NCBI GenBank assembly: GCA_052093225.1 | Contig: JBQDDG010000010.1 | Location: 10,548-74,547, forward strand | Length of the DNA: 64,000 nucleotides | Origin: JB111 sp052093225 | Lineage (GTDB): Bacteria; Actinomycetota; Actinomycetes; Actinomycetales; Actinomycetaceae | Reading direction: 5' to 3' | Shown here: piece after piece, positions 16,446-25,420 of the stretch | Layout: the number at the start of each line of letters is the position of its first letter | Position numbering within the stretch: the stretch's first letter is position 1 | The notes under the pieces: model-generated | The model's database searches: none | What the model was told of the DNA's origin: nothing | Seen by the model: the letters and a program-made list of their open reading frames with translations, nothing else | Made by a program: the position numbers and the translations under genes

Positions 16446-18188
16446 TCATGCGCGATCCCGTCCGAGGTCGGCCGGGTCGACACCGTGGACCGCGAACGGG
16501 TCGGGGACGGCGGCGAGCAGCTCGCGCGTGAACGGGTGCCGCGGACGGTCGAGGACCTCGGCGGTGGGTCCGGCCTCGACGACCGCCCCGCCGCGCAGGA
16601 CGACGACGTCGTGGGCGACGTGGCGGGCCACCGCCAGGTCGTGGGTGACGACCAGGTAGGCGACGTCGGACTGCTCCTGGGTCCGGGTGAGCAGGTCGAG
16701 GATCTGCGCCTGCACGGTGACGTCGAGGGCCGAGACGGGCTCGTCGAGGACGACCACCCGCGGGCGGAGGACGAGGGCGCGGGCGATCGCGACCCGCTGG
16801 CGCTGCCCGCCGGAGAGCTCGGCCGGGCGCCGGCCCCAGAACCGCTCATCGAGGCCGACCTCGAGGAGGAGGTCGCGGGCGCGCTCCCGCCGCCCGGCCG
16901 CGCCGCCCTCGCGGTGCGTGCGCAACGGTTCGGCGACGATCTGCTCGACGGTGTGCCGCGGGTCGAGCGAGGTGAACGGGTTCTGGTGGACGTACTGGAC
17001 CTGGCGCCGGGCCCGGGTCGGCACCCGCCCGCGGGCGTCGACCAGGGGCTCGCCGTCGAGGGTGACGGTGCCGGTGTCCGCGCGCTCGACGCCGAGGAGG
17101 AGCCGCGCCGTCGTCGTCTTGCCGGAGCCGGACTCGCCCAGCAGGGCGAGCGTGCGTCCCCGGCGGAGCTCGACGTCGACGTCGTCGACCGCGACCACGT
17201 CCCCTCCGGCGCCCGCGAACACCTTTCGCAGGCCGTGGGCGGCGAGCACGACGGGCGGCTCACCGTCGCGCGCGACGGCAGATCCGGTCGAGGCGGTCCC
17301 GGCGGCCGCGGTGCGCAGCTGGAAGCTGGGCGTGTCCGCGAGCAGGGACCGCGTGTAGGGATGCGCGGCGGCGGTGAGCACCCGGTGGGACGAGCCCTGC
17401 TCGACCACCTCGCCGCCGCGCATGACGACGACGTGGTCCGCCCGCTCGATCGCGAGCGGCAGGTCGTGCGTGATGAGCAGGGTGGCGACGTGCTCCTCGC
17501 GGGCCAGCAGCGCCAGGTGGTCGAGGACGCGCCGGCTGACCGTGGCGTCGAGCGCGCTCGTGGGCTCGTCGGCGATCACGAGCCTCGGGTGGGCGGCGAG
17601 CGCGATCGCGATGAGCACGCGCTGGCGCATGCCGCCCGAGAGCTCGTGCGGGAGCTGGTCGTAGCGCTGGGCGGGCCGGTCGATGCCGACCTTGTCGAGC
17701 AGCTCGACCACGCGCGCCCGGTGCTGCTCCCTCGGCAGCACCCGGTGGATGCGGAGGACCTCCGCCACCTGGGGGCCGATCCTCGTCGTCGGGTTGAGCG
17801 AGGTCGCCGGGTCCTGGGGGACGAAACCGATCTCGCCGCCCCGGACCGCCCTCAGGTCGCGCTCGGGGAGGCGGAGAAGGTCCCGGCCGTCGAGCAGGAC
17901 CTCGCCCGACGGGCGCCGCGCGGCACGGGCGAGGGCGCCGACGACTGCGTGGGCGAGCGTGCTCTTCCCGGAGCCCGACTCCCCCACCACCGCGACGGTG
18001 GCCCCGGCGGGCACGTCGAAGGAGACGGAGCGGACCGCGTCGACGTCCCCGGTGCGGCCGGCATAGGTGACGGCCAGGTCGCGGACCGAGAGCGCCGTGG
18101 TGGGTGCCGGTCCGGTCCCCTCCGCCCGTTCCGCGGGCGACGGACCCTGGTCGACGGGCCGGTGCGCCGCCAGGTCGACGGCGGTCAC
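16446..18188 (-). CDS. Fused double ABC ATPase of a peptide-type importer (DppDF/GsiA-like)
   Basis: A 580-residue protein with two complete ABC domains, like GsiA of glutathione importers. Each half has Walker A GESGSGKST / GESGSGKTT, a signature motif (LSGGMRQR and LSGGQRQR) and Walker B (LVIADEPTSALD and VVVLDEPVSALD). The two halves correspond to DppD and DppF. The GTG at 18188 overlaps the permease stop (GTGA); a longer upstream frame lies inside the permease gene and is unlikely. It energises the importer encoded by the next three genes. Confidence 0.92.
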   Translation of the reverse strand: MTAVDLAAHRPVDQGPSPAERAEGTGPAPTTALSVRDLAVTYAGRTGDVDAVRSVSFDVPAGATVAVVGESGSGKSTLAHAVVGALARAARRPSGEVLLDGRDLLRLPERDLRAVRGGEIGFVPQDPATSLNPTTRIGPQVAEVLRIHRVLPREQHRARVVELLDKVGIDRPAQRYDQLPHELSGGMRQRVLIAIALAAHPRLVIADEPTSALDATVSRRVLDHLALLAREEHVATLLITHDLPLAIERADHVVVMRGGEVVEQGSSHRVLTAAAHPYTRSLLADTPSFQLRTAAAGTASTGSAVARDGEPPVVLAAHGLRKVFAGAGGDVVAVDDVDVELRRGRTLALLGESGSGKTTTARLLLGVERADTGTVTLDGEPLVDARGRVPTRARRQVQYVHQNPFTSLDPRHTVEQIVAEPLRTHREGGAAGRRERARDLLLEVGLDERFWGRRPAELSGGQRQRVAIARALVLRPRVVVLDEPVSALDVTVQAQILDLLTRTQEQSDVAYLVVTHDLAVARHVAHDVVVLRGGAVVEAGPTAEVLDRPRHPFTRELLAAVPDPFAVHGVDPADLGRDRA

Positions 18189-19117
18189 CGGACACCTCCG
18201 ACGGCGGAGTCCAGCCAGCGGGAGATCCGGTTCGTCGACAGCACGACGGCGGCGATCACCGCGCTCGGGAGCACCGTGATCCACCAGGCGGTGGCGAGGT
18301 AGTCGCGCCCCTCGGAGACGATCTTTCCCCACTCCGGGGCGGGGGCGGGCTCGCCGTAGCCGAGGAAGCTGAGCGCGGAGACCGCGAGGACCGCGTGCCC
18401 GAGCTCGAGAGCCGACAGGACGATCGCCGGGCCCATCGAGTTCGGCAGGCCGTGACGCAGGACGGTGGCGGTCTTGCCCGCACCGATGATCCGGGCGGCC
18501 TCGACGTAGTCCGACGTGCGCACGCGCAGCGCCTCGGCCCGGGTGACGCGGGCGAAGGAGGCGACCGACCCGATGCCGACGGCGATCGCCACGTTCGTGA
18601 TGCCGAACCCGAGGGCGGCGACCACGGCCAGGGACAGCAGCAGGGAGGGGATCGCCAGGAGGACGTCGACCACGCGCATGATCACGGCGTCGACGGCGCC
18701 GCCCACGAACCCGGCGAGGAGCCCGAGGAGCGAGCCCGCACCGAACGCGAGCCCGACGGCGATCGCCGTCGCCTGCAGCGACAGCGCGGCACCGTGCACC
18801 ACGCGCGAGAGGACGTCCCGGCCCAGGTGGTCGGTGCCGAAGGGGTGCCCGGCCTGCGGCGGCAGGAGCTTGTCGGTGATCTCGCCCTCGATCGGCGAGT
18901 TCGGCGCGACGAGGCCCGGCACGAAGGCGGCGGCCACGGCGAGGGCCACGAGCACGAGCGCGACCAGCACGCTCACGGGCGGTCGCTCCTGGGAGCCCCT
19001 CCTGCGTCCGGTCCGGCGCGCGGGCGGGTCACCGGCCGTTCCGGTACCGCGGTGCGCCGGGCCCTCGACGACCGGCGCGCGGGCGCCGGTCGGGGCGTGG
19101 TCGATCGTCGTCACCAT
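18185..19117 (-). CDS. Peptide-type ABC importer permease (DppC-like)
   Basis: A 310-residue inner membrane protein of the DppC/GsiD family: a basic N-terminus (RRTGRRRGSQ), one early helix, then the periplasmic HPFGTDHLGRDVLSRVVHG motif typical of DppC and five further helices. The EAA-like loop is VEAARIIGAGKTATVLRHGLPN. AAGGAG precedes the ATG. It overlaps the previous permease gene by 7 bases. Confidence 0.92.
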   Translation of the reverse strand: MVTTIDHAPTGARAPVVEGPAHRGTGTAGDPPARRTGRRRGSQERPPVSVLVALVLVALAVAAAFVPGLVAPNSPIEGEITDKLLPPQAGHPFGTDHLGRDVLSRVVHGAALSLQATAIAVGLAFGAGSLLGLLAGFVGGAVDAVIMRVVDVLLAIPSLLLSLAVVAALGFGITNVAIAVGIGSVASFARVTRAEALRVRTSDYVEAARIIGAGKTATVLRHGLPNSMGPAIVLSALELGHAVLAVSALSFLGYGEPAPAPEWGKIVSEGRDYLATAWWITVLPSAVIAAVVLSTNRISRWLDSAVGGVR

Positions 19118-20166
19118 CGGCGTTCTCCTTCCAGGACGACGCGGCGGTCGAGCAGCGGGTAGGCGAGGTCGACCAGGAGGTTGATGAGGACGAACAGGAG
19201 CGCGGCGAGCACGACGATGCCCTGCAGGAGCGGCATGTCCCGCTGCGTGACGGCGGTGACCGTGAGTCGGCCGAGCCCTTCCCGCGCGAACACCGTCTCG
19301 GTGACGACCGCTCCGGCCAGGAGGTTCCCGGCGATCAGGCCGGACATCGTCAGGGCCGGTCCGGCCGCGCTGCGCACGCCGTGCGCGAGCAGCACCCGGA
19401 GCCGTCCGGCGCCCTTGGTCCGCGCCGTCGAGGCGTGGCCCTGGGCCAGCACACCGTCGAGGCTCCGCCCGAAGACCTGCGTGACGGTGGCGACGACGGG
19501 CAGGGACAGCGTGACCACCGGCAGGACGGCCGCGGCGATCCCGTCGTTCCCGCTGGAGGGCAGCAGCCCCCAGCGGAAGGAGACGACCTGGACGAGCACG
19601 AGCGCGACGGCGAAGGTCGGCACGCTGACCCCGAGCGGCGGGAGCGACTGGACGAGCCCCCGCAGCCGGGCCGAGCGGGTCGTCGCGGCGATGCTGCCGA
19701 GCACGAGGCCCACCAGCGTCCCGACGAGCACGGCCGGCAGGGCGATCGCCACCGTGTGGGGCAGCACCCGGGTGATGGCGCCGAGGACCGGCTCACCCGT
19801 GAACAGCGAGACGCCCAGGTCGCCCTGCACGAGGTCGACGAGGTCCCGCCAGTAGCGCAGGAGGAACGGGTCGTCGTAGCCCATCTCCGACCGGATCCTG
19901 GCGATCTCGTCCGGCCCGAGGGTCGCCCCCTCACCGCCCATGCGGATCGAGACGGCGTCCCCGGGCAGCCGCTGGAGCAGGGCGAACGCCAGGGTGAAGG
20001 TCCCCCACAGCACGACGACGCCCTGCAGGAGACGCCCCAGGAGGTAGCGGGCGTCGACAGGGCCGCGGCGGCGCCGGCGGGCCGCCGCCGGTGCCGCTCC
20101 CGTCCGCGCCGTGGTGCCGGGCACCGGTGTGCCCGGCGGCGCCTGGTCGAGCTGCGAGGTGGTCAT
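19111..20166 (-). CDS. Peptide-type ABC importer permease (DppB-like)
   Basis: A 351-residue DppB/GsiC-type permease. It begins with an N-terminal Pro/Arg-rich tail, then RYLLGRLLQGVVVLWGTFTLAFAL, six membrane segments and the loop GHASTARTKGAGRLRVLLAHGVR. It pairs with the DppC-like subunit encoded next. It lies one base downstream of the binding-protein stop. Confidence 0.92.
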   Translation of the reverse strand: MTTSQLDQAPPGTPVPGTTARTGAAPAAARRRRRGPVDARYLLGRLLQGVVVLWGTFTLAFALLQRLPGDAVSIRMGGEGATLGPDEIARIRSEMGYDDPFLLRYWRDLVDLVQGDLGVSLFTGEPVLGAITRVLPHTVAIALPAVLVGTLVGLVLGSIAATTRSARLRGLVQSLPPLGVSVPTFAVALVLVQVVSFRWGLLPSSGNDGIAAAVLPVVTLSLPVVATVTQVFGRSLDGVLAQGHASTARTKGAGRLRVLLAHGVRSAAGPALTMSGLIAGNLLAGAVVTETVFAREGLGRLTVTAVTQRDMPLLQGIVVLAALLFVLINLLVDLAYPLLDRRVVLEGERRW

Positions 20167-20167
20167 G

Positions 20168-21868
20168 TCACTGCTCGATCCACGTGTCGTAGAGCCACAG
20201 CCGCGAGCTCGCCTCGAACGTGAAGTCGTGGACGACGTCGCGGTAGGTCATCACGCCGGCGAGCTCGTACAGCGGGATCGCCCACGCCTCGTCCACCAGC
20301 TCCTGCGTCGCCTCCGTGACGAGCCTCTGACGCTCGTCGACGTCGGTGGTCCCCGACTGCTGCTGGAGGAGCTCGTCGACGGGGCGCGGCTCGGCGGCCC
20401 GGTTCTGGTTGCGGCCGGAGAACCCGAACACGGCGCGGACCGAGTCCGCCTCCGCGCGGTGGAAGGGCGTGTACCAGAGGTCCCAGTCGCCGTCGGCCTC
20501 GAGCTGGGCGAGATCGCCCGGTGCCGCGAGCACGAGCTCGAGCTCGACGCCGATCTCGCGCAGCTGCGACTGCAGCAGCTCCATCATCGGCGCCGCCTGG
20601 CGGCCGTCGTGGTAGACCGCCCGCAGGCTCAGCCGTTCGCCGTCGCGCTCCCGGACGCCGTCCTCGCCGAGGACCCAGCCGGCGTCCTCGAGGAGCGCGG
20701 CCGCCGCCTCGGGGTCGTAGGACAGTCCATCGAGCGGCTCGTGGAGGGGCGTCTCCGACGTGAGGACGTTGGTGGCGACCTGGTCGTACTCCGTGAAGAT
20801 GCCGGCCACGATCTCCTCGCGGTCGATGCCCACCTGGAGGGCCCGGCGGACGGCGTCGTCGGCGATGATCGGCCGCTCACCGTTGGGGATGAGGTTGACG
20901 GCGACGCCCGGGTAGGGCCGACCCTCGACCCCGAAGCCGCCGCCCTCGAAGCTCGGGACGTCCTCGGTGAGCGGGATGGTGTCGACGTCGAGCTCGCCGG
21001 AGCGCAGCTGGCCGGAGCGGACCCCGGACTCCGGGAGCACCCGGAAGTCGATGGCGTCGAGGTAGGCCCGCCCCTCGTGCGTGGCGACGTCGGAGGACCA
21101 GTCGTACTCCTCGCGGGCGGTGAGCTCCACGGCGCTGTCGGGGACGTAGCTCTCGTAGACGAACGGGCCGCTCGCGACGACGTCGCCGGCGCACCGCTCC
21201 TGCGGTGACGCCTCGAGCGCACCCGGGGAGAGGATGCCCAGCGTGACCGTGGCGGTGCCCTGGAGGAACTGGACGTTCGGCCGGTCGAAGCTCACCCGCA
21301 GCGTGGTTCCGTCGACGGCCTCGGCGGAGGCGTAGCCGTCGAGATAGGTGACGGCGAGCGGGTTGACCGCGGGCCCCTCCTCGACGATCGCGTCGAAGTT
21401 GGCGGCGACCGCCGCGGCGTCGAGCGGGGTCCCGTCGCTGAACGTGACGCCGTCCCGGAGGGTGAACGTGTACTCCGTGGCGTCCTCGCTCACCTCCCAG
21501 TCCGTCGCGAGCCAGGGCACGATCTCGCCGGTGGACGGGTCCTGGTCGGTGAGCGAGTCGACCACCTGACGGGTGACGAAGATGGACACGTTCGACGAGT
21601 TCTGGTGCGGGTCGGCGCACGCGACCACGGTGTTGAGCCCGACGCGCAGGGTGCCGCCCGTCTGCGGCTCCCCGGCGTCGCCCCCGCCGCCGGCGCCGTC
21701 CGCCGCGGTGCATGCCGTGAGCAGAAGGAGGGCCGCGGCCGAGACGGCGACGCGGACGGGGGTGCGGGACGAGGTCCCGGCCTGGATGCGGGACCGGGTG
21801 CCGGACTGGATGCGGGCAGAGGTCCGGGGCCGGGTGCGGGACTGGCCGCGGGGCGCGATGCGGCTCAT
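20168..21868 (-). CDS. Peptide-type ABC importer substrate-binding lipoprotein (DppA/SBP family 5)
   Basis: A 566-residue extracellular binding protein. The n-region is unusually long (about 38 residues) and made of Arg/Ser/Thr repeats (RTRPRTSARIQSGTRSRIQ), followed by the lipobox LLTAC. The SBP_bac_5 hallmarks are visible: LRDGVTFSDGTPLDAAAVAANFD, VRRALQVGIDREEI and DPEAAAALLEDAGW. Its start overlaps the monooxygenase stop (ATGA). The ligand is unknown; neighbours point to a sulfur-containing small molecule. Confidence 0.92.
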   Translation of the reverse strand: MSRIAPRGQSRTRPRTSARIQSGTRSRIQAGTSSRTPVRVAVSAAALLLLTACTAADGAGGGGDAGEPQTGGTLRVGLNTVVACADPHQNSSNVSIFVTRQVVDSLTDQDPSTGEIVPWLATDWEVSEDATEYTFTLRDGVTFSDGTPLDAAAVAANFDAIVEEGPAVNPLAVTYLDGYASAEAVDGTTLRVSFDRPNVQFLQGTATVTLGILSPGALEASPQERCAGDVVASGPFVYESYVPDSAVELTAREEYDWSSDVATHEGRAYLDAIDFRVLPESGVRSGQLRSGELDVDTIPLTEDVPSFEGGGFGVEGRPYPGVAVNLIPNGERPIIADDAVRRALQVGIDREEIVAGIFTEYDQVATNVLTSETPLHEPLDGLSYDPEAAAALLEDAGWVLGEDGVRERDGERLSLRAVYHDGRQAAPMMELLQSQLREIGVELELVLAAPGDLAQLEADGDWDLWYTPFHRAEADSVRAVFGFSGRNQNRAAEPRPVDELLQQQSGTTDVDERQRLVTEATQELVDEAWAIPLYELAGVMTYRDVVHDFTFEASSRLWLYDTWIEQ

Positions 21869-23172
21869 CGACGTACCCCCTCGAGCGGCNNNNNNNNNNN
21901 NNNNNNNNNNNNNNNNNNNNNNNNNNNNNNNNNNNNNNNNNNNNNNNNNNNNNNNNNNNNNNNNNNNNNNNNNNNNNNNNNNNNNNNNNGAGAGTCGGCG
22001 GCCGGGGCGGGAGAGTCGGCCGCCGCTGAGGGAATGTCGTCCGCCGGTGCGAGGGCGTCGGCGGTCGGGGCCGTGCGTGCCGCATCGCGCTCGCGCCGGG
22101 CGAGCTCCTCGCGCACGAGCGGCAGGACGTAGCGGCCGTAGTCGATGGCGTCGTCGATGTTCTCGTAGCCGCGGATGGAGATGAGCTCCGCGCCGAGGTC
22201 GATGTAGTCGAGGATCGCGAGGGCCACGGTCTCGGGGGTGCCCACGAGCGCGGTCGAGGCGCCCTGGGCGTTGGTGGCGGTGGCGGTCGGCGTCCACAGC
22301 GCGCGGTCGTGCAGCTCACCGCGCGCCGCGATCTCGAGGAGCCGCTGCGAGCCGACGTTCTGGGGCCGCTCCCCGCTCTCCGCGCCGGACCACCCGCGCT
22401 GCCTGGTGGCGGCCGGGTCGGCGAGCGCGTCCAGGACGCGATGGGCCTTCTCCCACGCGAGCTCCTCCGTGGGGGCGATGATCGGCCGGAAGGTCACCCA
22501 GATGCGGGGGCGGTCGCTGCGGCCGGCGAGCGCCGCCTGCTCGTGCACGGCGTCGATCTGCGCGCGGGTCTCGGCGAGCGGCTCGCCCCACAGACCGAAG
22601 ATGTCGCCGAGTGCGCCACCGACCCGGTAGGCGTCCGCCGAGGACCCGCCGACGGAGACGGGGATCGTCCCGGCCGCGGGGCGGAAGAGGGCGCGGAAGT
22701 TCTCGAACGAGTAGTAGGTGCCGGCGTGGTCGAAGGGCTCCTCGCTCGACCAGACCTTGCGCAGGATCTCGATGTACTCGGCGGCGCGCGCGTAACGCTC
22801 CGACTTCGGGAGCCGGTCGCCCTCACGGGCCTGCTCCGTGTCGTTGCCGCCCGAGATGATGTGGACCGTCGCGCGGCCGCCCGAGAGCTGGTCGATCGTC
22901 GCGAGCTGCTTGGCCGCGACCGTGGGGTGCATGGTGTTCGGCCGCAGGGCGACGATCGGACGCACACGGCTCGTGTGCTGGCTGATCGCCGCGGCGACGG
23001 TGAACGGGTCGTAGCCGCCGGAGGCGTAGGGCAGCAGCGTGTAGTCGAACCCGTAGTCGTCGAGCGTGCGCGCGTAGCGGACGAGGAACGCGGGGTCGAT
23101 GCCCTGCCCGGGGCGCGGGTTGAGCTCGGTGGAGTCGTTGACGTAGCTGGCACTGATGAATTCGACGGTCAT
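21865..23172 (-). CDS. SsuD-like LLM-class FMNH2-dependent monooxygenase (3' part interrupted by gap)
   Basis: A bacterial luciferase-like TIM-barrel monooxygenase (about 435 residues including the gap). Family features are DYGFDYTLLPYASGGYDPFTVAAAISQHTSRVRPIVALRP, then ATIDQLSGGRATVHIISGGND and KSERYARAAEYIEILRKVW, closest in pattern to alkanesulfonate monooxygenase SsuD. It needs reduced FMN from a separate reductase; two candidates lie in the operon. After the catalytic domain there is an Ala/Asp/Ser/Pro tail with AADSPAP repeats, in which the 100-N gap falls. It starts by ATGA overlap with the sulfurtransferase. Confidence 0.88.
   Translation of the reverse strand: MTVEFISASYVNDSTELNPRPGQGIDPAFLVRYARTLDDYGFDYTLLPYASGGYDPFTVAAAISQHTSRVRPIVALRPNTMHPTVAAKQLATIDQLSGGRATVHIISGGNDTEQAREGDRLPKSERYARAAEYIEILRKVWSSEEPFDHAGTYYSFENFRALFRPAAGTIPVSVGGSSADAYRVGGALGDIFGLWGEPLAETRAQIDAVHEQAALAGRSDRPRIWVTFRPIIAPTEELAWEKAHRVLDALADPAATRQRGWSGAESGERPQNVGSQRLLEIAARGELHDRALWTPTATATNAQGASTALVGTPETVALAILDYIDLGAELISIRGYENIDDAIDYGRYVLPLVREELARRERDAARTAPTADALAPADDIPSAAADSPAPAADSXXXXXXXXXXXXXXXXXXXXXXXXXXXXXXXXXXPLEGVRR
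21890..21989. other. Assembly gap 2 (100 N)
   Basis: Exactly 100 N in the repeat-encoded C-terminal tail of the monooxygenase. GAGAGTCGGC(G/C)GCCG units at 21990-22025 abut the right side, so a collapsed tandem repeat is the likely cause. Confidence 0.98.
21990..22025. repeat. Short coding repeat beside gap 2
   Basis: GAGAGTCGGC occurs at 21990 and 22011 with similar following bases; it encodes AADSP repeats in the monooxygenase tail. Confidence 0.65.
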
Positions 23173-24035
23173 GCGAGGGCTCCTCGTGCGTGGCTGGGCG
23201 CGCCGGGCTCGGTGCCGACGGCGACGGGACGTGCGGGATCGTTGGACCAGGCCGACCACGACCCGGGGAACAGGGCAGCGTCGATGCCGGCGACGGCGAG
23301 CGCGGCGACCTGGTGGGCGGCGGTGATGCCGGACCCGCAGTAGACGGCGACGTCGCGGCCGGGTTCGACGCCGAGCTGGGCGAACCGTGCGGCGAGCTCG
23401 TCGGCGGGCAGGAACGAGCCACTCGCATCGAGGTTCTCGGTCGTGGGGGCGCTGACAGCGCCCGGGACGTGCCCCGCGCGCGGGTCGACCGGCTCGTGGT
23501 CCCCCGCGTAGCGCTCCGCGGCGCGCGCGTCCAGGAGCACCCCGTCCGCGGGCAGCGCGGCTGCCTGGTCCGCCGTGAGCGTGGGGAGGAACCCCACGTG
23601 GAGCACGACGTCCCCGGGGGGCACCTCCACGTCACCGGACTCGACCGGCAGACCCTCCTCGATCCAGGCGGCGAGCCCGCCGTCGAGGAGCCGGACGTCC
23701 GCGACGCCGGCCCAGCGCAGCAGCCACCACGCCCGGGCGGCGGCGAGGTTCGGACCGTCGTCGTGCACGACCACGGTGGACCCCTCGGTGAGGCCCCAGC
23801 GGCGCGCGGCGGCCGTGAGGTCGTCGAGGTGCGGGAGCGGGTGGCGGCCGTCGACGGGCCGGCCCGGGCGGGCGAGCTCCGACTCCAGGTCGACGTGGAC
23901 GGCACCGGGGAGGTGCCCGGACAGGTAGGCGCCGCGCCCGTCGGGCTCGGCGAGCGACCACCGGACGTCGAGGACGTGCACGGTGCCGCCGGGAAGGAGC
24001 CGGGCGAGCTCGTGCGGGCTGATGAGGACGGACAT
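23169..24035 (-). CDS. 3-mercaptopyruvate/thiosulfate sulfurtransferase (double rhodanese)
   Basis: A 288-residue protein with two rhodanese domains. The N-terminal domain (about 8-130) lacks a catalytic Cys. The C-terminal domain (about 155-285) carries Cys233 in CGSGITA. The CGSG loop resembles 3-mercaptopyruvate sulfurtransferases more than thiosulfate enzymes (CRKG). It is the first gene of the operon, which points to sulfur handling. The start at 24035 follows GAAAGG. A frame extending to 24146 crosses the promoter and is unlikely. Confidence 0.9.
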   Translation of the reverse strand: MSVLISPHELARLLPGGTVHVLDVRWSLAEPDGRGAYLSGHLPGAVHVDLESELARPGRPVDGRHPLPHLDDLTAAARRWGLTEGSTVVVHDDGPNLAAARAWWLLRWAGVADVRLLDGGLAAWIEEGLPVESGDVEVPPGDVVLHVGFLPTLTADQAAALPADGVLLDARAAERYAGDHEPVDPRAGHVPGAVSAPTTENLDASGSFLPADELAARFAQLGVEPGRDVAVYCGSGITAAHQVAALAVAGIDAALFPGSWSAWSNDPARPVAVGTEPGAPSHARGALA

Positions 24036-24080
24036 GGCGGTGCAGGGCCTTTCGTCGTGGGTCTGCGGCACTGGGTCGAG

Positions 24081-24109
24081 GTTAGAAAGTGATTCCTCGG
24101 GGCGTCCAA
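24081..24109 (-). promoter_or_regulatory. Probable promoter of the organosulfur operon
   Basis: On the minus strand TTGGAC (24109-24104), a 17-base spacer, then TCTAAC (24086-24081), giving a leader of about 40 bases before the sulfurtransferase ATG. The stretch is less GC-rich than its surroundings. Confidence 0.5.
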
Positions 24110-24139
24110 CGGCAGTTCTCGATGGATTGTCGGAGGAAT
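24092..24139. promoter_or_regulatory. Inverted repeat overlapping the operon promoter
   Basis: ATTCCTC (24092-24098) and GAGGAAT (24133-24139) are exact inverse copies about four helical turns apart; one half lies in the promoter spacer and the other just upstream of the -35. It is a candidate site for the LysR protein encoded upstream, although the spacing is wider than a simple T-N11-A box. The rest of 24110-24468 holds no gene I can support. Confidence 0.35.
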
Positions 24140-24468
24140 TCGTCATGGGTGTTCCCGATCACCCGGAAGGGGATCTGGAATGCGCCAGGAATCGGCCCGG
24201 GGCACGCCGATCACCGACTCGTCGCGCATCACTCAGGTCCGGACGCACCAGATCGACCACCACGTCTGGGCAGGTCACAGGCGCGTCTGCGCGCCTCAAC
24301 GAGGCGGGTGAATGGGCTTTCACGTGCAAAGAAATGCACGATGACACTATTCAGAGACGCACGGTCCGCACCGCGGAGAATGCCGTCCGTCAGAGGTGAA
24401 GAATGGTCACCGACATCGGCGGATCTCGCCGCGGGGCATTCGTGCCTGACGGAACAAGAAATTCGCGC

Positions 24469-25341
24469 TCATCGCGTCACCGTTTCTCCGGCGGACGCCG
24501 CGAAGAAGGCCTCGATGGCCCCGAGCCCGGCTCGTTCCAGCTCCGTGTCGAGGCCCTTGCGGCTCGCGAGGTACACGCCGATGAGGCCGAGCGGCGGCAG
24601 GTCGGGCCGCGCGACGAGCCCCCGCGGAGGGGTTCCCGACGTCGGTAGCACGGCGATGCCGAAGCCGGCGCGGGCCGCAGCCAGGACTCCCTCGAGCGTG
24701 GTCGACTCGACCGCGACGTCCACCCCGTACCCGGCCTCCGAGAGGCTGGCGACGGCGCGCTGCCGCATGCCGCACGGCTCGACGTACGCGACGAGGGGCC
24801 AGCGGGCGCCCGGCGGGGGCGGCACCCAGCCGGGTGCCGAGTACCACTGCAGGGGCAGGGCGGTGACCTCCTGCCCGGGGGCGTCGTCGGGGAATCCCAG
24901 GAGCACGGCGAGATCGATGCTGCCGCGGGCGATCCCGTCGGCCATCTGCGTGGATCGGTCGATGTGGAGCTGGACGTCGTGCTCGGGGAACGCCGACCAC
25001 ATGGCCGTCAGCAGCCCGGGGAGCACCTGCTCCGCGGCGGTCTCGGTCGACCCGATGACGACGCGTGCGCGGCCGCCCGCGTCGAGGCGCTCGAGGGCTT
25101 CGTCGTGGACCGTCAGGATGCGTCGCGCCTCCTGCAGGAGCCGTTCGCCCTCCGGGGTGAACCGCGTGGTGCGCCCGTCCTTGAGGACGAGCTCCTGCTT
25201 GAGCCGGCGCTCGAGGAGGCGCACGTGCTGGCTGACGGTCGACTGGCTCAGGTGGAGGGCAGTCGCGGCACGCCCGAACCCGCCGCAGTCTGCGATGGCG
25301 ACAAAGCTTCGCAGCTGGACGAGGTTGAGGGCGTCGGACAT
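24469..25341 (-). CDS. LysR-family transcriptional regulator
   Basis: A 290-residue LysR protein. The N-terminal winged helix reads QLRSFVAIADCGGFGRAATALHLSQSTVSQHVRLLERRL, and the C-terminal co-inducer domain is periplasmic-binding-protein-like. TAGGTT (25348-25353) lies exactly six bases before the ATG, so the mRNA is probably leaderless. It lies 433 bases upstream of the organosulfur operon on the same strand and is its likely regulator, by position only. Confidence 0.92.
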   Translation of the reverse strand: MSDALNLVQLRSFVAIADCGGFGRAATALHLSQSTVSQHVRLLERRLKQELVLKDGRTTRFTPEGERLLQEARRILTVHDEALERLDAGGRARVVIGSTETAAEQVLPGLLTAMWSAFPEHDVQLHIDRSTQMADGIARGSIDLAVLLGFPDDAPGQEVTALPLQWYSAPGWVPPPPGARWPLVAYVEPCGMRQRAVASLSEAGYGVDVAVESTTLEGVLAAARAGFGIAVLPTSGTPPRGLVARPDLPPLGLIGVYLASRKGLDTELERAGLGAIEAFFAASAGETVTR

Positions 25342-25420
25342 GGCACGAACCTAGGAAGCCGGGAGCCCCTCGCTCTGCCCGACCTCGGTTCGTCTCACCT
25401 GGTGGTCACCGCTCCGCACG

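Noticed and set aside
24148..24468. Small frames between the sulfurtransferase and LysR genes (for example 24159-24347 minus)
   Set aside because: No ribosome-binding site, no homology pattern, and codon usage unlike the neighbours; better read as regulatory DNA.
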